Positions 8,621-17,205 are shown, counted from the first letter of the stretch. The stretch: DNA of 57,582 nt from HGM04593 sp964458275 (GCA_964458275.1 CAYWIE010000008.1:1-57582), one strand, 5' to 3'. The notes: generated by a model not told the origin, from the letters alone. A program made the numbers and translations.

Positions 8621-10030
8621 TTAGTGTCTGCCCTCCGGTTTTGTAGGGTCGCCTACAATGTGCAGCGGAACAAGTTCTATGTAGTCTAAACAATGTTTCA
8701 TCACATATTCATTAACAGCAGAATATGTGTTTTCTCCAATGCGTCTGAAACGTAGCCAATGCTCCCCCTCCACAAGATATTCGGTCAAAGCTATTTTGCG
8801 CATCGAACAATAGTCGTCTCGTGCGGGTCCATCATCATAACCCGGTCTATAATTATGTGTAATGTATGTATCAGGGGCCTTCATCCAGCCCTTGTTTCTA
8901 AGAAGTTTGTCATTTTCCACTCCATTGTCTAAAGTCTCATTGTCTCTTACCCAACCGATGCGTTCGTCTGTCGAAATTATATCCTTGCCAACAGGTAGCC
9001 CGCATATCTTGTCATCTAAATATACTTGACAAAATTCTGTTTCGCGAACAGTCTCAGTGCCTCGCTGTATTGTTGAATATCTGATTTCGTATGTCCTTGT
9101 AGGTACAGGAGGTATCTTTATAGCTACATCGTAATTGCTCAAAGGCTGAAAGATATCGCCGTTATGACCAAAATCAATACGATAGTGCATTAGGTTTTCC
9201 AGCCCACATCTCTTAAGTCCTTTGCAATATTCTGTAGGGAAAAAGACATACGCACTGCCTTGCCATAAATTGTTGCTCGAAAGTTCGGGCTGCAAGGCTG
9301 CAATGTCAAATCTCATACGTTCGTTGAGTATATTGCCCGCCATTTCATCCTCGTTGTATATAAGTATCTTGTCTATCGGGTGTATGAGGACGTTGCCTGC
9401 TGCCGACAGAAAACCTGCATACTGTTCATCCGCCTGAGTAAACTCCGTGAGCTCAATGATGCGGACATTTGTGTGGTTGCGCATCTCGAAATTAAAGGGA
9501 ACCTTTCGTTTCGAGTAGTTGATGTATATATTCCGGCCATCTGTGGTGCTCAATGGTTTCAACACTTTCATCAGTTTACCCATCATTGTAGGATAATAGT
9601 TGTAAAGGTCGTTGCCGGGAACAAAGACATAATCGTACCAATCATCCTTTCCGAAGCCCGATTCGGAAGGCACTATCATGTTGTATGGTAATTCACCCTC
9701 GACAAAGTGGTAGGCAACGAATTTGTGGAGTGCGTTTTTGGGACTGCGTGGATTATCCTTGTCCTCTGTGTCGTACCATTTTTCGGCAAAGGCTTTCAGG
9801 TCGGCAAGGGTGTAGATGCCATTCTTGTGGAACACTTCGTCGGGTTCGACAAAGGCTGTGTATTTGATATATTTTTTCTTAGGAACAAATTTTTGTACAT
9901 CGCTGTCAATCAAAACAGGTGCGGAATATGAATAGTCTATCATATCCGCTACTTTGCTCTCGAAGCCTGTTTCGGCAATAGCCTTGCTGAATATTCCGAA
10001 GAATTTATGCTCTGCTATCATAGCTGCCAC
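8621..10030 (-). CDS. Fasciclin-domain protein, N-terminally truncated paralogue
   Basis: A 469-residue frame related along its whole length to the C-terminal two-thirds of the protein at 10116-12083: shared blocks include FAEKWY near 85, HPIDKILIYNEDEMAGNILN, ERMRFDIA and a closing D-P-T-K-P-E-x-R-H. It lacks the signal peptide, lipobox and first FAS1 domain of its relatives. The only start is a GTG at 10030; the same frame stays open upstream to about 10107, giving protein-like sequence with no ATG before two stops. It looks like the remainder of a longer gene after a deletion and may be inactive. It follows the intact paralogue by 85 bp. Confidence 0.7.
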   Translation of the reverse strand: MAAMIAEHKFFGIFSKAIAETGFESKVADMIDYSYSAPVLIDSDVQKFVPKKKYIKYTAFVEPDEVFHKNGIYTLADLKAFAEKWYDTEDKDNPRSPKNALHKFVAYHFVEGELPYNMIVPSESGFGKDDWYDYVFVPGNDLYNYYPTMMGKLMKVLKPLSTTDGRNIYINYSKRKVPFNFEMRNHTNVRIIELTEFTQADEQYAGFLSAAGNVLIHPIDKILIYNEDEMAGNILNERMRFDIAALQPELSSNNLWQGSAYVFFPTEYCKGLKRCGLENLMHYRIDFGHNGDIFQPLSNYDVAIKIPPVPTRTYEIRYSTIQRGTETVRETEFCQVYLDDKICGLPVGKDIISTDERIGWVRDNETLDNGVENDKLLRNKGWMKAPDTYITHNYRPGYDDGPARDDYCSMRKIALTEYLVEGEHWLRFRRIGENTYSAVNEYVMKHCLDYIELVPLHIVGDPTKPEGRH

Positions 10031-10115
10031 AGTAGTACTTCGGGTATCTACATATGGTTTCGATGCTCCTGACTCACATGTAGGGCTTAGCCGAGAGAAT
10101 CTGCTTCATCAGTTC

Positions 10116-12083
10116 TTAGTGCCTGTCCTCTGGCTTCGTCGGGTCATTGATAATATTAAGCGGCACAATCTCTATGTAGTCAATATCAACTTCCACCATT
10201 TTGCCTACACTTTTTATTCTCAGCCAGTGGTCGCCGGCACCGAGATATATTCTTGTAAGGATTCTCCGCGCGTGGTGCGAAGCGTCACGCGCAATTGTAC
10301 CATCAACCATACGATATGTGTCGGGCAATTTCATCCAATTCCTGTTGCGCATAAGTTTGTCATTCTCCAGACCATTGTCCTCGGTTTCCGCATCCGGCAC
10401 ATACCCGGTATTCGTAGGCAAAGTATAGATGGTAAACGGTATTCCTGTAATCTCGCCATCAATATATGCCTGTACAACACTTTCAATGCCTTCGCACATT
10501 ATACGAATCTCGTATGTACGCGGCGGCAGATGCGGCAGCCTTACAGACAGATCCATTTCACCATTAGCGCCAAAAGTATCGCCAAAATAACACTCAGCCC
10601 CAACACGGTAAAGCAGCGGGTTATGCACATTGTATTTCAGGTTGCGGGAATAGTTATAAGGAACGAAATACAGAAAATCGTTTACAGGCGGATTGTATCT
10701 TATCTTGTTGCACGAAAGTTCGGGCAACAGTGTCGCCAAGTCGAACCGCATACGTTCGTTAAGTATATTGCCTGCCATCTCATCCTCATTGTAGACAAGG
10801 ACTTTGTCTATAGGGTTAATGATACCGTTATGTGCTATGGGGGTGAACCACATATACTCTTCCCTCATTCTGCAGAATTCGGTCTGAGGGATTATACGCA
10901 CATTCACATGGCTATGCATGTCAAAATTGTAGGGGATTTCGCGCTTGCTGTAATTGATATATATATCAGCCCCCTTAGGAGTGCTCAGGGGCTTTGTTAC
11001 CTTAATCAGCGAGCCTTGCATAGTCTCGAAGTAGTCGTACCGGTCGAAACCCTCAACCATCAGTTCCTCACTGCTTCTTATCGACAAAGAGTGATTGTAT
11101 CTGTCGTTGTAGGTAAAGTTATAGAATATTATGTCGTTATATGCAAGTTCGCGCTCTACCAGATGGTATGATATAAACTTGTTAAGAGCATTGCGGGGGC
11201 TCTTGTAATTTCCCCTCTCCTCTGTGCCGTACCACTTTTCGGCAAAAGCCTTAAGGTCGTCAAGGGTGTATATGCCTGCGGAATTGAACACCTCGTCGGT
11301 TTCGACAAAGGCGGTGTACCTGAAGAATTTTGTCTCGATATTCTGTCTTGGAAAGAGTGTATTGCCGAAACCCAATGCGTTATAGTCGGTCGGCACATAA
11401 CTGTCATCCCTGTCGAGCAGCAAGGAGTCTTGCAGTCCCGTCTCTTTCAGCGCAGCACTGAAGAGCGAAAAATATCTGCATTCCTCTATCAGTCCCGGAA
11501 CGTTCTTCGATGCAGGATTAATCACCTTGTCTATCACATGTACAACACCATTCTCCACCTCGTTGTCGCCGTCCACAATTGCCGAGCGGTTGTTAATCAT
11601 TATGCAGAACTGCTCCCCGATAACCTTGTAGCTTATTCCTAAAGAACGTAAGTTGAGATTGCGGCGATGCAACGTGCCATCGCTCATTTCTGCCATAGGA
11701 TAACGCGCTTCAACAATATGACTGCGGGCGATTATATTCGCCATCGAGTCGCTCAATTCCTCTACAAGCGGAGAGGTGATTCCTATCTTTACAGGACTAT
11801 CGCTATCTTTAGTCGCGTGGTAGATGCTGTCCTGCTCCTGCACAAACTTTTCAATTGCCGTATTGTCGGGAAGGAACAATGTGTATTGTCCGTATGTCTG
11901 CAATAGCGAGAGCAGTTCAGCTCGTTTAAGTATGTCGATGAAATGCGAATACCTATCGCTGCGGTTGAGCAGATAGTCGGCCATCGTCTCACCCGTGAAG
12001 GTGAAGCGGTTGCTCTTGTCGATGTCGTCAGTGCAGGCAAGAAAGAAAAACATTGGTATAAATAAATATATATATTTACCCAT
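10116..12083 (-). CDS. Fasciclin-domain lipoprotein (intact copy)
   Basis: A 655-residue exported lipoprotein. Residues 1-17 are a signal peptide with lipobox FLAC (Cys17). A FAS1 domain follows at about 35-190, with LLQTYGQYTLFLPDNTAIEK and a closing VENGVVHVIDKVINP. A second FAS1-like region spans about 195-440 (FVETDEVFNSAGIYTLDDL, NPIDKVLVYNEDEM). The C-terminal 200 residues are beta-rich and shared by all copies here. FAS1 proteins are cell-surface adhesion or polymer-binding proteins; the ligand is unknown. Probably in one leftward unit with the peptide and HlyD-like genes upstream. Confidence 0.85.
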   Translation of the reverse strand: MGKYIYLFIPMFFFLACTDDIDKSNRFTFTGETMADYLLNRSDRYSHFIDILKRAELLSLLQTYGQYTLFLPDNTAIEKFVQEQDSIYHATKDSDSPVKIGITSPLVEELSDSMANIIARSHIVEARYPMAEMSDGTLHRRNLNLRSLGISYKVIGEQFCIMINNRSAIVDGDNEVENGVVHVIDKVINPASKNVPGLIEECRYFSLFSAALKETGLQDSLLLDRDDSYVPTDYNALGFGNTLFPRQNIETKFFRYTAFVETDEVFNSAGIYTLDDLKAFAEKWYGTEERGNYKSPRNALNKFISYHLVERELAYNDIIFYNFTYNDRYNHSLSIRSSEELMVEGFDRYDYFETMQGSLIKVTKPLSTPKGADIYINYSKREIPYNFDMHSHVNVRIIPQTEFCRMREEYMWFTPIAHNGIINPIDKVLVYNEDEMAGNILNERMRFDLATLLPELSCNKIRYNPPVNDFLYFVPYNYSRNLKYNVHNPLLYRVGAECYFGDTFGANGEMDLSVRLPHLPPRTYEIRIMCEGIESVVQAYIDGEITGIPFTIYTLPTNTGYVPDAETEDNGLENDKLMRNRNWMKLPDTYRMVDGTIARDASHHARRILTRIYLGAGDHWLRIKSVGKMVEVDIDYIEIVPLNIINDPTKPEDRH

Positions 12084-12119
12084 CTATCATCTACAAAAAA
12101 ATAATGCCTCAAGATATTC

Positions 12120-12155
12120 TATGTAACAATATCATAATAATGATATTGTTACATA
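12120..12155. repeat. 16-bp perfect inverted repeat before the intact fasciclin gene
   Basis: Arms 12120-12135 and 12140-12155 are perfectly complementary around an AATA loop and very AT-rich. It lies 37 bp before the fasciclin ATG. No T-run follows directly, so it is a poor terminator; an operator or leader hairpin is as likely. The rest of 12084-12348 shows no coding signal. Confidence 0.7.
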
Positions 12156-12348
12156 ATTACCCAACGATATTTTGCCGCAATCGAGCATTGTTATTAATTG
12201 CTAAGGCTATTAGAAACTGTAACAAATTAATCACCACTGCTCTTCATCATATAAGAATGACGATTTATTTATTTAAAAGGTAAAATATATCTTATCTTGA
12301 AAACGAATGAGTACTTATAAGAATCTGTATTTTAATATATAATTTACA

Positions 12349-12639
12349 TTATTTAAATGTAGCAGGTGCCTCGCAAAGAACTTCCGTACCTTCAATAAGA
12401 TGAATTCCAGTCAGAGTATCTGCATAACATCCGACTCCATAGAATCCAGCCCCTGATACGGGAGCGCAAAACAAATCTTTAAGTTCATGCTTAGAACAAT
12501 CTAAAGTTGCAGAATTGACAGGGCATTGTACACTGCAAGAAGCAGAATACATAGGATCGTAACCTCCGCGAATTTTCTTCATTTCGCTGTTTGTTAATAT
12601 TGTGGCATCTTTCAGTACAATTTTCTTAATCTGTTTCAT
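12349..12639 (-). CDS. GG-leader peptide precursor (bacteriocin/RiPP-like), six-Cys core
   Basis: A 96-residue peptide read from the ATG at 12639. Residues 1-26 form a leader with the features of Bacteroidetes double-glycine leaders: basic start MKQIKKIVLKD, then L-T-N-S-E-M-K-K-I-R-G-G ending at Gly25-Gly26, the expected cut site. The core of 70 residues has six Cys (for example SASCSVQC and VGCYAD), and no other part resembles a known family. It is likely a secreted, disulfide- or thioether-stabilised peptide; activity is unknown. No exporter or modifying enzyme lies alongside except the shortened HlyD-like protein. The frame extends 29 codons further upstream, but the leader fits the later start. 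Confidence 0.7.
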   Translation of the reverse strand: MKQIKKIVLKDATILTNSEMKKIRGGYDPMYSASCSVQCPVNSATLDCSKHELKDLFCAPVSGAGFYGVGCYADTLTGIHLIEGTEVLCEAPATFK

Positions 12640-12856
12640 AGTGTTGAAATTTAATTGGTGAATGATAAAACGACTGATAGCACAATCTGTTGCTCGTTGT
12701 ATAAAAAAACTATATATCTCTTGCACTTTGCATTTGCAAATAGTTCTTCGGTTTCCGTCTGCGGTAAAGATAATACATTTAAAATAATTTCACTCAATGA
12801 TGCAATAAATATTTATCGTCCTTGCACTTGCCTATTTGAGTATTTAATTCACAAAC

Positions 12857-12955
12857 TTAGTGCCTATCCTTTGGCATTATTGCGTCACCCACAATGTAAA
12901 ACGGCACAATCTCTATGTTATCAACTAAAACAACATATCTCTTTTTAAGTTGAAT
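12857..12955 (-). pseudogene. C-terminal remnant of a fourth fasciclin-type gene
   Basis: The minus strand reads about 32 codons, ending D-N-I-E-I-V-P-F-Y-I-V-G-D then A-I-M-P-K-D-R-H and stop. This matches the C-terminus of the neighbouring fasciclin proteins (D-Y-I-E-L-V-P-L-H-I-V-G-D, then P-T-K-P-E-x-R-H-stop). A stop codon lies directly upstream, so nothing but the tail survives. The rest of 12640-13032 shows nothing coding. Confidence 0.7.
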
Positions 12956-13032
12956 TTATCGAAGTAGAATTATCTCATCAAAAATGCCTAATTGATGCAA
13001 CTTGTTTTTTACATTGCTATAAAGCCATAGCC

Positions 13033-13590
13033 CTATCTCTTTATCAGTCTGAACGGCTGCAACAGTTTCTCTGTCAGGCGTTTGCTCTCCAAGACAATTT
13101 CAGCCGTTCCGGTCATTACTTTCCATGCACGCAGATTGTGGCCGTAACTGCTTTTCATTCCATTGTGGAACGCGACAGTTATCAGGTAGTTGCCATTTTC
13201 GTCAGGAGTTTCGTCAATGCGGTCAATAACACCTGTTACATAGCCGTATTCGCTATACGGATAGTTTGCAATAAAGACATTCACCTGTTGCCCCGGCATT
13301 ATCTTACCAGAACCAACAGCAGGGATTTTAATTTCACCGATACTTTTTAACGCTGTATTGTTCGCTTCTGTGGTAGCGATGCGAATGTCTGTTTTTACAA
13401 CATCAGGGTAGTAAAAAAAGTGGGAACCGATAATGAGTGCAACGACTATTGCGAATATAACGGTAATGCCCCAGCGCACTATCCACGATGGAATCTCGCC
13501 CATCACTTCCTGCACTTCGTCGCAGTGCATTGCCATATCTATCTGCTGCTTTTTAAAAGCATCTATTTTTGTATTCTCTGCTTTGTTCAT
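13033..13590 (-). CDS. HlyD-like membrane fusion protein lacking its middle region
   Basis: A 185-residue protein with an N-terminal cytoplasmic tail of about 35 residues, one membrane span (about 38-60), and a periplasmic part. KIPAVGSGKIMPGQQVNVFI, then NYPYSEYGYVTG, is the C-terminal beta-barrel typical of HlyD-type adaptor proteins of peptide exporters, and MTGTAEIVLESKRL is their usual end. The lipoyl and coiled-coil hairpin regions that normally lie between (about 250 residues) are missing without a frame break: T-T-E-A-N-N runs directly into the barrel. It starts 26 bp after a fasciclin gene and lies upstream of the GG-leader peptide. Without the hairpin it should not span the periplasm in the usual way. 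Confidence 0.75.
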   Translation of the reverse strand: MNKAENTKIDAFKKQQIDMAMHCDEVQEVMGEIPSWIVRWGITVIFAIVVALIIGSHFFYYPDVVKTDIRIATTEANNTALKSIGEIKIPAVGSGKIMPGQQVNVFIANYPYSEYGYVTGVIDRIDETPDENGNYLITVAFHNGMKSSYGHNLRAWKVMTGTAEIVLESKRLTEKLLQPFRLIKR

Positions 13591-13616
13591 ACTATAGGTG
13601 TAATATTTGCTGTTCT

Positions 13617-15455
13617 TCAGTGTCTATCCTCTGGCTTCAACGGGTCATTCACTATGTGTAGCGGAACAAGTTCTATGTAGTCGTATCCACTGGTATTTTT
13701 CAACATGTCTTGTACCCAGGTATTATCGCTGATTTTTCGTATTCTCAGCCAATGTTCCCCTTCAGAAAGGTAGCACGTAGTGATTATCCTGCGTACATGG
13801 TAACTGCTGTTGCGCGCAGGAATTGTGCCGTCTATTGAGTACACCAAATAGGAATCGGGAGCCTTCATCCATCCGCGGTTGCGCATCTGACGGTCATTCT
13901 CCACGCCATTGTCAATTGTTGCAGTGTCGGCCTCCCATCCCACCTTGGGGTCTTCCGCCGACAGGCGCATACTTATGGGTAGTCCGCATATCTTGTCATC
14001 GAGATACACCTGTATGATGTCGGCAGACCAGTAATCTTGGAGATATGCGTCCATACGAATTTCGTATGTGCGGGCAGGAATCGGTGGTAGCTTTACCGAA
14101 AAATCGAACATACCATTCAATGCTATTTCGTCGTTGAAATATCTGTACGGCGTGCGAAAGTATTGGAAATCGTCAACAAAGGTATTATTTTTCAGGTTCT
14201 TGCAATAATCAAAGGGTATATACTGCATTGTGATGTCGGCGAAGCGTATGTTGTTGCACGATAGTTCGGGAAGCAGCGAAACGATGTCTATACGCATACG
14301 CTCGTTCAGTATGTTACCGGCCATTTCTTCCTCGTTATATACCAATATCTTGTCTATAGGGTGAATGATGCCGTTCGACGCATATTGCTGGAAATTGGCA
14401 TACTTTTCGTTGGATTGGGTAAATTCTGTGGTTTCCAAGATGCGTACATTCAGGTGCTTGCGCATTTCGAAATTATAGGGGACATCGCGTTTCGAATAGT
14501 TCAGGAATATGCTGCCGCCATCGACCGTGCTCAGCGGCTTGGTTATTTTCATCATCTTGCCGTTCGCCATTTCAAAATAGTCGTACAGGTCGAAGCGTGG
14601 ATAGTAACAATTATCGTTGACGTAGTTTGTTATCACCAGCTTGTCGTAGGGTAGCTCGCGGTCGAGGAAATGGTATGCAACGAATCTGTAAAGCGCATTG
14701 CGCGGGCTTTGCAGGCTATCGCTATCCTCTGTGCCGTACCATTTTTCGGCAAAAGCCTTCAGGTCGGCAAGGCTGTAAATGCCATTTTTATGGAATACCT
14801 CGTCGGGCTCTATGAATCCTGTGTATTTATAGAACCTGAATGGCGGATAAGTCTCAGAAGTAGAATAATTTCTCGGAGAATACTCCAAATCCATAGTATG
14901 GTACAGCGAACCGGCAAAGCCCGTTGCATTCATCGCCTCGCTGAAGATAGAGAAGAACGGTTGCTTCGCTATCATAACGGGCACTTTCTCTACGCTCGAA
15001 TCTATCACACGGTCAACAGTGTGTATTACTCCGTTTTCCACCTCGTTGTCGCTGCCAACCACAATGGCATTGTTGTTTATCACAATGTGATAACCCTCGT
15101 CGCTTCCGCGATAGTTAACGCCAAGGTAACGGTCGTTCATATTCCATTTGGTGAGTGCCCCTTCGCCGAATTGCGTTGTCATATATCTGCCCTCGACAAG
15201 ATGATTGCGGACTATGACATTTGCCATGGAGTCGCTAAGCTCTTCTATAAGCGGCGAGGTTATTCCAATGTATATAGGATTTTCACTCTCCTTTGTTGCC
15301 CAATAGAGGCTATCCTGCTCAAGTAGATATTTTTCCACAGCCTCGTTGTCGGGAAGAAAGAGGGTGTATTGTCCCCATGTTTGCAATAGCGAGAACAGTT
15401 CTGCCCTTTTCAGTAGGTTGATAAAATACGAGTATCTGTCGCTGCGGTTGAGCAA
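13617..15455 (-). CDS. Fasciclin-domain protein, frame broken near its N-terminus
   Basis: A 612-residue frame closely related to the intact copy at 10116-12083. It opens only at a TTG (15455) within the first FAS1 domain (LNRSDRYSYFINLLKRAELF). The missing signal peptide and first 40 residues lie just upstream in another frame (see 15410-15580). The break is at the A5 run 15454-15458 (T5 on the coding strand), where one more base would restore a 655-residue protein, exactly the length of the intact copy. Contains FAS1 segments (TLFLPDNEAVEKYL, HPIDKILVYNEEEM) and ends P-L-K-P-E-D-R-H. Either a real mutation or a one-base sequence error. Confidence 0.8.
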   Translation of the reverse strand: MLNRSDRYSYFINLLKRAELFSLLQTWGQYTLFLPDNEAVEKYLLEQDSLYWATKESENPIYIGITSPLIEELSDSMANVIVRNHLVEGRYMTTQFGEGALTKWNMNDRYLGVNYRGSDEGYHIVINNNAIVVGSDNEVENGVIHTVDRVIDSSVEKVPVMIAKQPFFSIFSEAMNATGFAGSLYHTMDLEYSPRNYSTSETYPPFRFYKYTGFIEPDEVFHKNGIYSLADLKAFAEKWYGTEDSDSLQSPRNALYRFVAYHFLDRELPYDKLVITNYVNDNCYYPRFDLYDYFEMANGKMMKITKPLSTVDGGSIFLNYSKRDVPYNFEMRKHLNVRILETTEFTQSNEKYANFQQYASNGIIHPIDKILVYNEEEMAGNILNERMRIDIVSLLPELSCNNIRFADITMQYIPFDYCKNLKNNTFVDDFQYFRTPYRYFNDEIALNGMFDFSVKLPPIPARTYEIRMDAYLQDYWSADIIQVYLDDKICGLPISMRLSAEDPKVGWEADTATIDNGVENDRQMRNRGWMKAPDSYLVYSIDGTIPARNSSYHVRRIITTCYLSEGEHWLRIRKISDNTWVQDMLKNTSGYDYIELVPLHIVNDPLKPEDRH

Positions 15456-15580
15456 AAATCCGCCACCGTCTCACCGGTGAAGGTGAAACGGTTGCTCTTG
15501 TCAATCTCGTCGGTGCAGGCGGTAAGATTGACAAAAGCAACCATTAATATAATATATAAATATTTATTATACTTAATCAT
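15410..15580 (-). pseudogene. N-terminal fragment of the frameshifted fasciclin gene
   Basis: From the ATG at 15580 the minus strand reads a lipoprotein signal peptide (start MIKYNKYLYIILM, lipobox L-T-A-C), then DEIDKSNRFTFTGETVADF, after which the frame shifts at the T5 run and stops at 15410. The intact paralogue has the matching TFTGETMADYLLNRSD in one frame. This is the real start of the gene at 13617. Confidence 0.75.
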
Positions 15581-15593
15581 AATAGGTCTATAT

Positions 15594-15612
15594 AAAATTC
15601 AGACAGCTTCTT
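15594..15612. repeat. Dispersed intergenic motif, copy 1
   Basis: AAAATTCAGACAGCTTCTT in the leader of the fasciclin operon. Close matches occur at 47822-47837 (AATTCAAACAGCTTCT) and, on the other strand, at the right window edge 57570-57582 (AGAAGCTGTTTGA). All are intergenic. Role unknown. Confidence 0.4.
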
Positions 15613-15636
15613 GGCTTATTCTGCCAGGTGCTAATG

Positions 15637-15644
15637 CAAAAATA
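15637..15644 (-). promoter_or_regulatory. Likely -7 box of the leftward fasciclin operon
   Basis: TATTTTTG on the minus strand, matching TAnnTTTG, about 57 bp before the ATG at 15580. The -33 box is not clear. Confidence 0.45.
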
Positions 15645-15757
15645 CAACTTTCAATCTATTTCTATATATCCTGTGTCTGTTTTTTGGCAACATTGCACAA
15701 CAATTGCTGTAAAATGTATTTTTTGTAGCCAAGTTTCTTGATTTCACTATAATGTGG

Positions 15758-15765
15758 TATCTTTG
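15758..15765 (+). promoter_or_regulatory. -7 box of the DEAD-box helicase gene
   Basis: TATCTTTG matches TAnnTTTG and lies 27 bp before the ATG; the upstream box is weak (TTG at 15738-15740, 17-bp spacer). Confidence 0.6.
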
Positions 15766-15792
15766 CAGCCTTGTTTTCAAAGATACGTGTAA

Positions 15793-17145
15793 ATGGATGA
15801 GAATAATATAAATGTGAATTTGGGCTTGAAGCAGAGCGCTGCACTTGCGGCTATGTCGATAACCGAGCTTAACGGCATGCAGAGAGCTGTGCTGAAGCAG
15901 TTTCGCGATGGAGGAGACATCGTTGTGCTTTCACCGACCGGTACCGGAAAGACTCTTGCTTTTCTTATACCGATGCTGGAGCATCTCAATGGCGAAAGCA
16001 ACGAGGTGCAGGCGGTTGTTGTTCTTCCCACACGCGAACTTGCGCGGCAGGTGGCAGAGGTGTGGAAGAAAATGTCTACAGGCATCAAAGCTGTTTGTCT
16101 GCATGGCGGACGTCCGCCAAGCGAGGAGGCGGCACAGATTAAAGGCTCTGTTCCTCCTCTTGTAATAGCGACTCCGGGACGCCTGAATGATCATATCGCG
16201 CGAGGTACTTTCAGTTGTGAGAGCGTCCGGGTGCTGATTCTTGATGAGTTTGACAAGGCTTTGGAGCTCGGATTCAGAGAAGAGATGGAGAGTCTCCGCA
16301 ACAGTATGCCATTTGTTGAGCGCAATATGCTTTTTTCGGCAACCGACACTGACGAACTTTCCGCTTTTGTGGAGCCTGATGACTGTGTTAAGCTGGATTT
16401 TACTGATGTTGCCGAAAAACCACAGGAACGTACATCATTCTACCTTGTGAAGAGCACTCAGGAGAAGCGTCTTGATACACTTGCAACACTTCTTTTGCTG
16501 CTGCGCGGGGAGCCTGCGATAGTCTTTTGTAATTTTCGCGAAATGGTAGATGATGTCTATTCATTCCTTAAGAAAAAGGAACTTCAGGTTGTCGCTTATC
16601 ATGGCGGAATGGAGCAGAAGCAGCGTGAACTTGCACTTTATAAATTCAAGAGCGGTTGCTCGGTTGTGCTGGTGTGCACCGACGTGGCTTCGCGTGGACT
16701 GGATATTCCCGATGTCAAGCATGTGGTTCATTATCAGCGCCCTGTGAACGAGGAAAGCTACATCCACCGTAACGGACGTACTGCCCGCTGGAGTGCCGAT
16801 GGAAATGTGTATATGTTTCATATAGAAGGCGGTTCCTTGCCTGAATATGTATCGGAGGAGCTGCCGGCTTTCGATTTAAAACGTCCGGTTCCTATGCCTG
16901 TCAAGGCTCCGTGGACAGTTCTTTATTTAGGAAAAGGGAAAAAAGATAGAATCAGCCGCGGCGATATTGCAGGCTTTTTCATGAAAAAAGGAGGAGCAAG
17001 ACAAAAGGATTTGGGAACTATTGTCGTATATGACCGTTATTCATATGCGGCTGTGCGCAGCGAGGCGGTAAAACCATTGTTGAGAGCGGTTTCCAATGAA
17101 AAAATTAAAGGTATAAAAACCATAATAGAGAAGATAAATAATTAA
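15793..17145 (+). CDS. DEAD-box RNA helicase, DbpA-like
   Basis: A 450-residue ATP-dependent RNA helicase. Motifs in order: Q-motif region near 23-33, Walker A SPTGTGKT near 50, PTRELARQ, TPGR, motif II as LDEFD (DEFD in place of DEAD), SATD, ARGLD-type segment ASRGLDIP, and HRNGRTAR. The C-terminal 75 residues (VLYLGKGKKDRISRGDIAGF onwards) look like the DbpA RNA-binding domain, which in E. coli targets 23S rRNA during large-subunit assembly. A ribosome-assembly role is therefore likely but inferred. Single gene with promoter and terminator of its own. Confidence 0.9.
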   Translation: MDENNINVNLGLKQSAALAAMSITELNGMQRAVLKQFRDGGDIVVLSPTGTGKTLAFLIPMLEHLNGESNEVQAVVVLPTRELARQVAEVWKKMSTGIKAVCLHGGRPPSEEAAQIKGSVPPLVIATPGRLNDHIARGTFSCESVRVLILDEFDKALELGFREEMESLRNSMPFVERNMLFSATDTDELSAFVEPDDCVKLDFTDVAEKPQERTSFYLVKSTQEKRLDTLATLLLLLRGEPAIVFCNFREMVDDVYSFLKKKELQVVAYHGGMEQKQRELALYKFKSGCSVVLVCTDVASRGLDIPDVKHVVHYQRPVNEESYIHRNGRTARWSADGNVYMFHIEGGSLPEYVSEELPAFDLKRPVPMPVKAPWTVLYLGKGKKDRISRGDIAGFFMKKGGARQKDLGTIVVYDRYSYAAVRSEAVKPLLRAVSNEKIKGIKTIIEKINN

Positions 17146-17149
17146 TTGG

Positions 17150-17174
17150 AATTTCACACGTGTGAAATTTTTTT
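17150..17174 (+). terminator. Intrinsic terminator of the helicase gene
   Basis: AATTTCAC-acgt-GTGAAATT stem (17150-17169) running into a T tract, 4 bp after the helicase stop codon. Confidence 0.8.
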
Positions 17175-17205
17175 GTAAAAAATGTTGTATAAAATTTCCT
17201 TATAT

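Noticed and set aside
12655..12948. A 97-codon plus-strand frame between the peptide and HlyD-like genes
   Set aside because: Its opposite strand holds the fasciclin remnant, whose match to the paralogues is clear; the plus-strand translation has no recognisable content.
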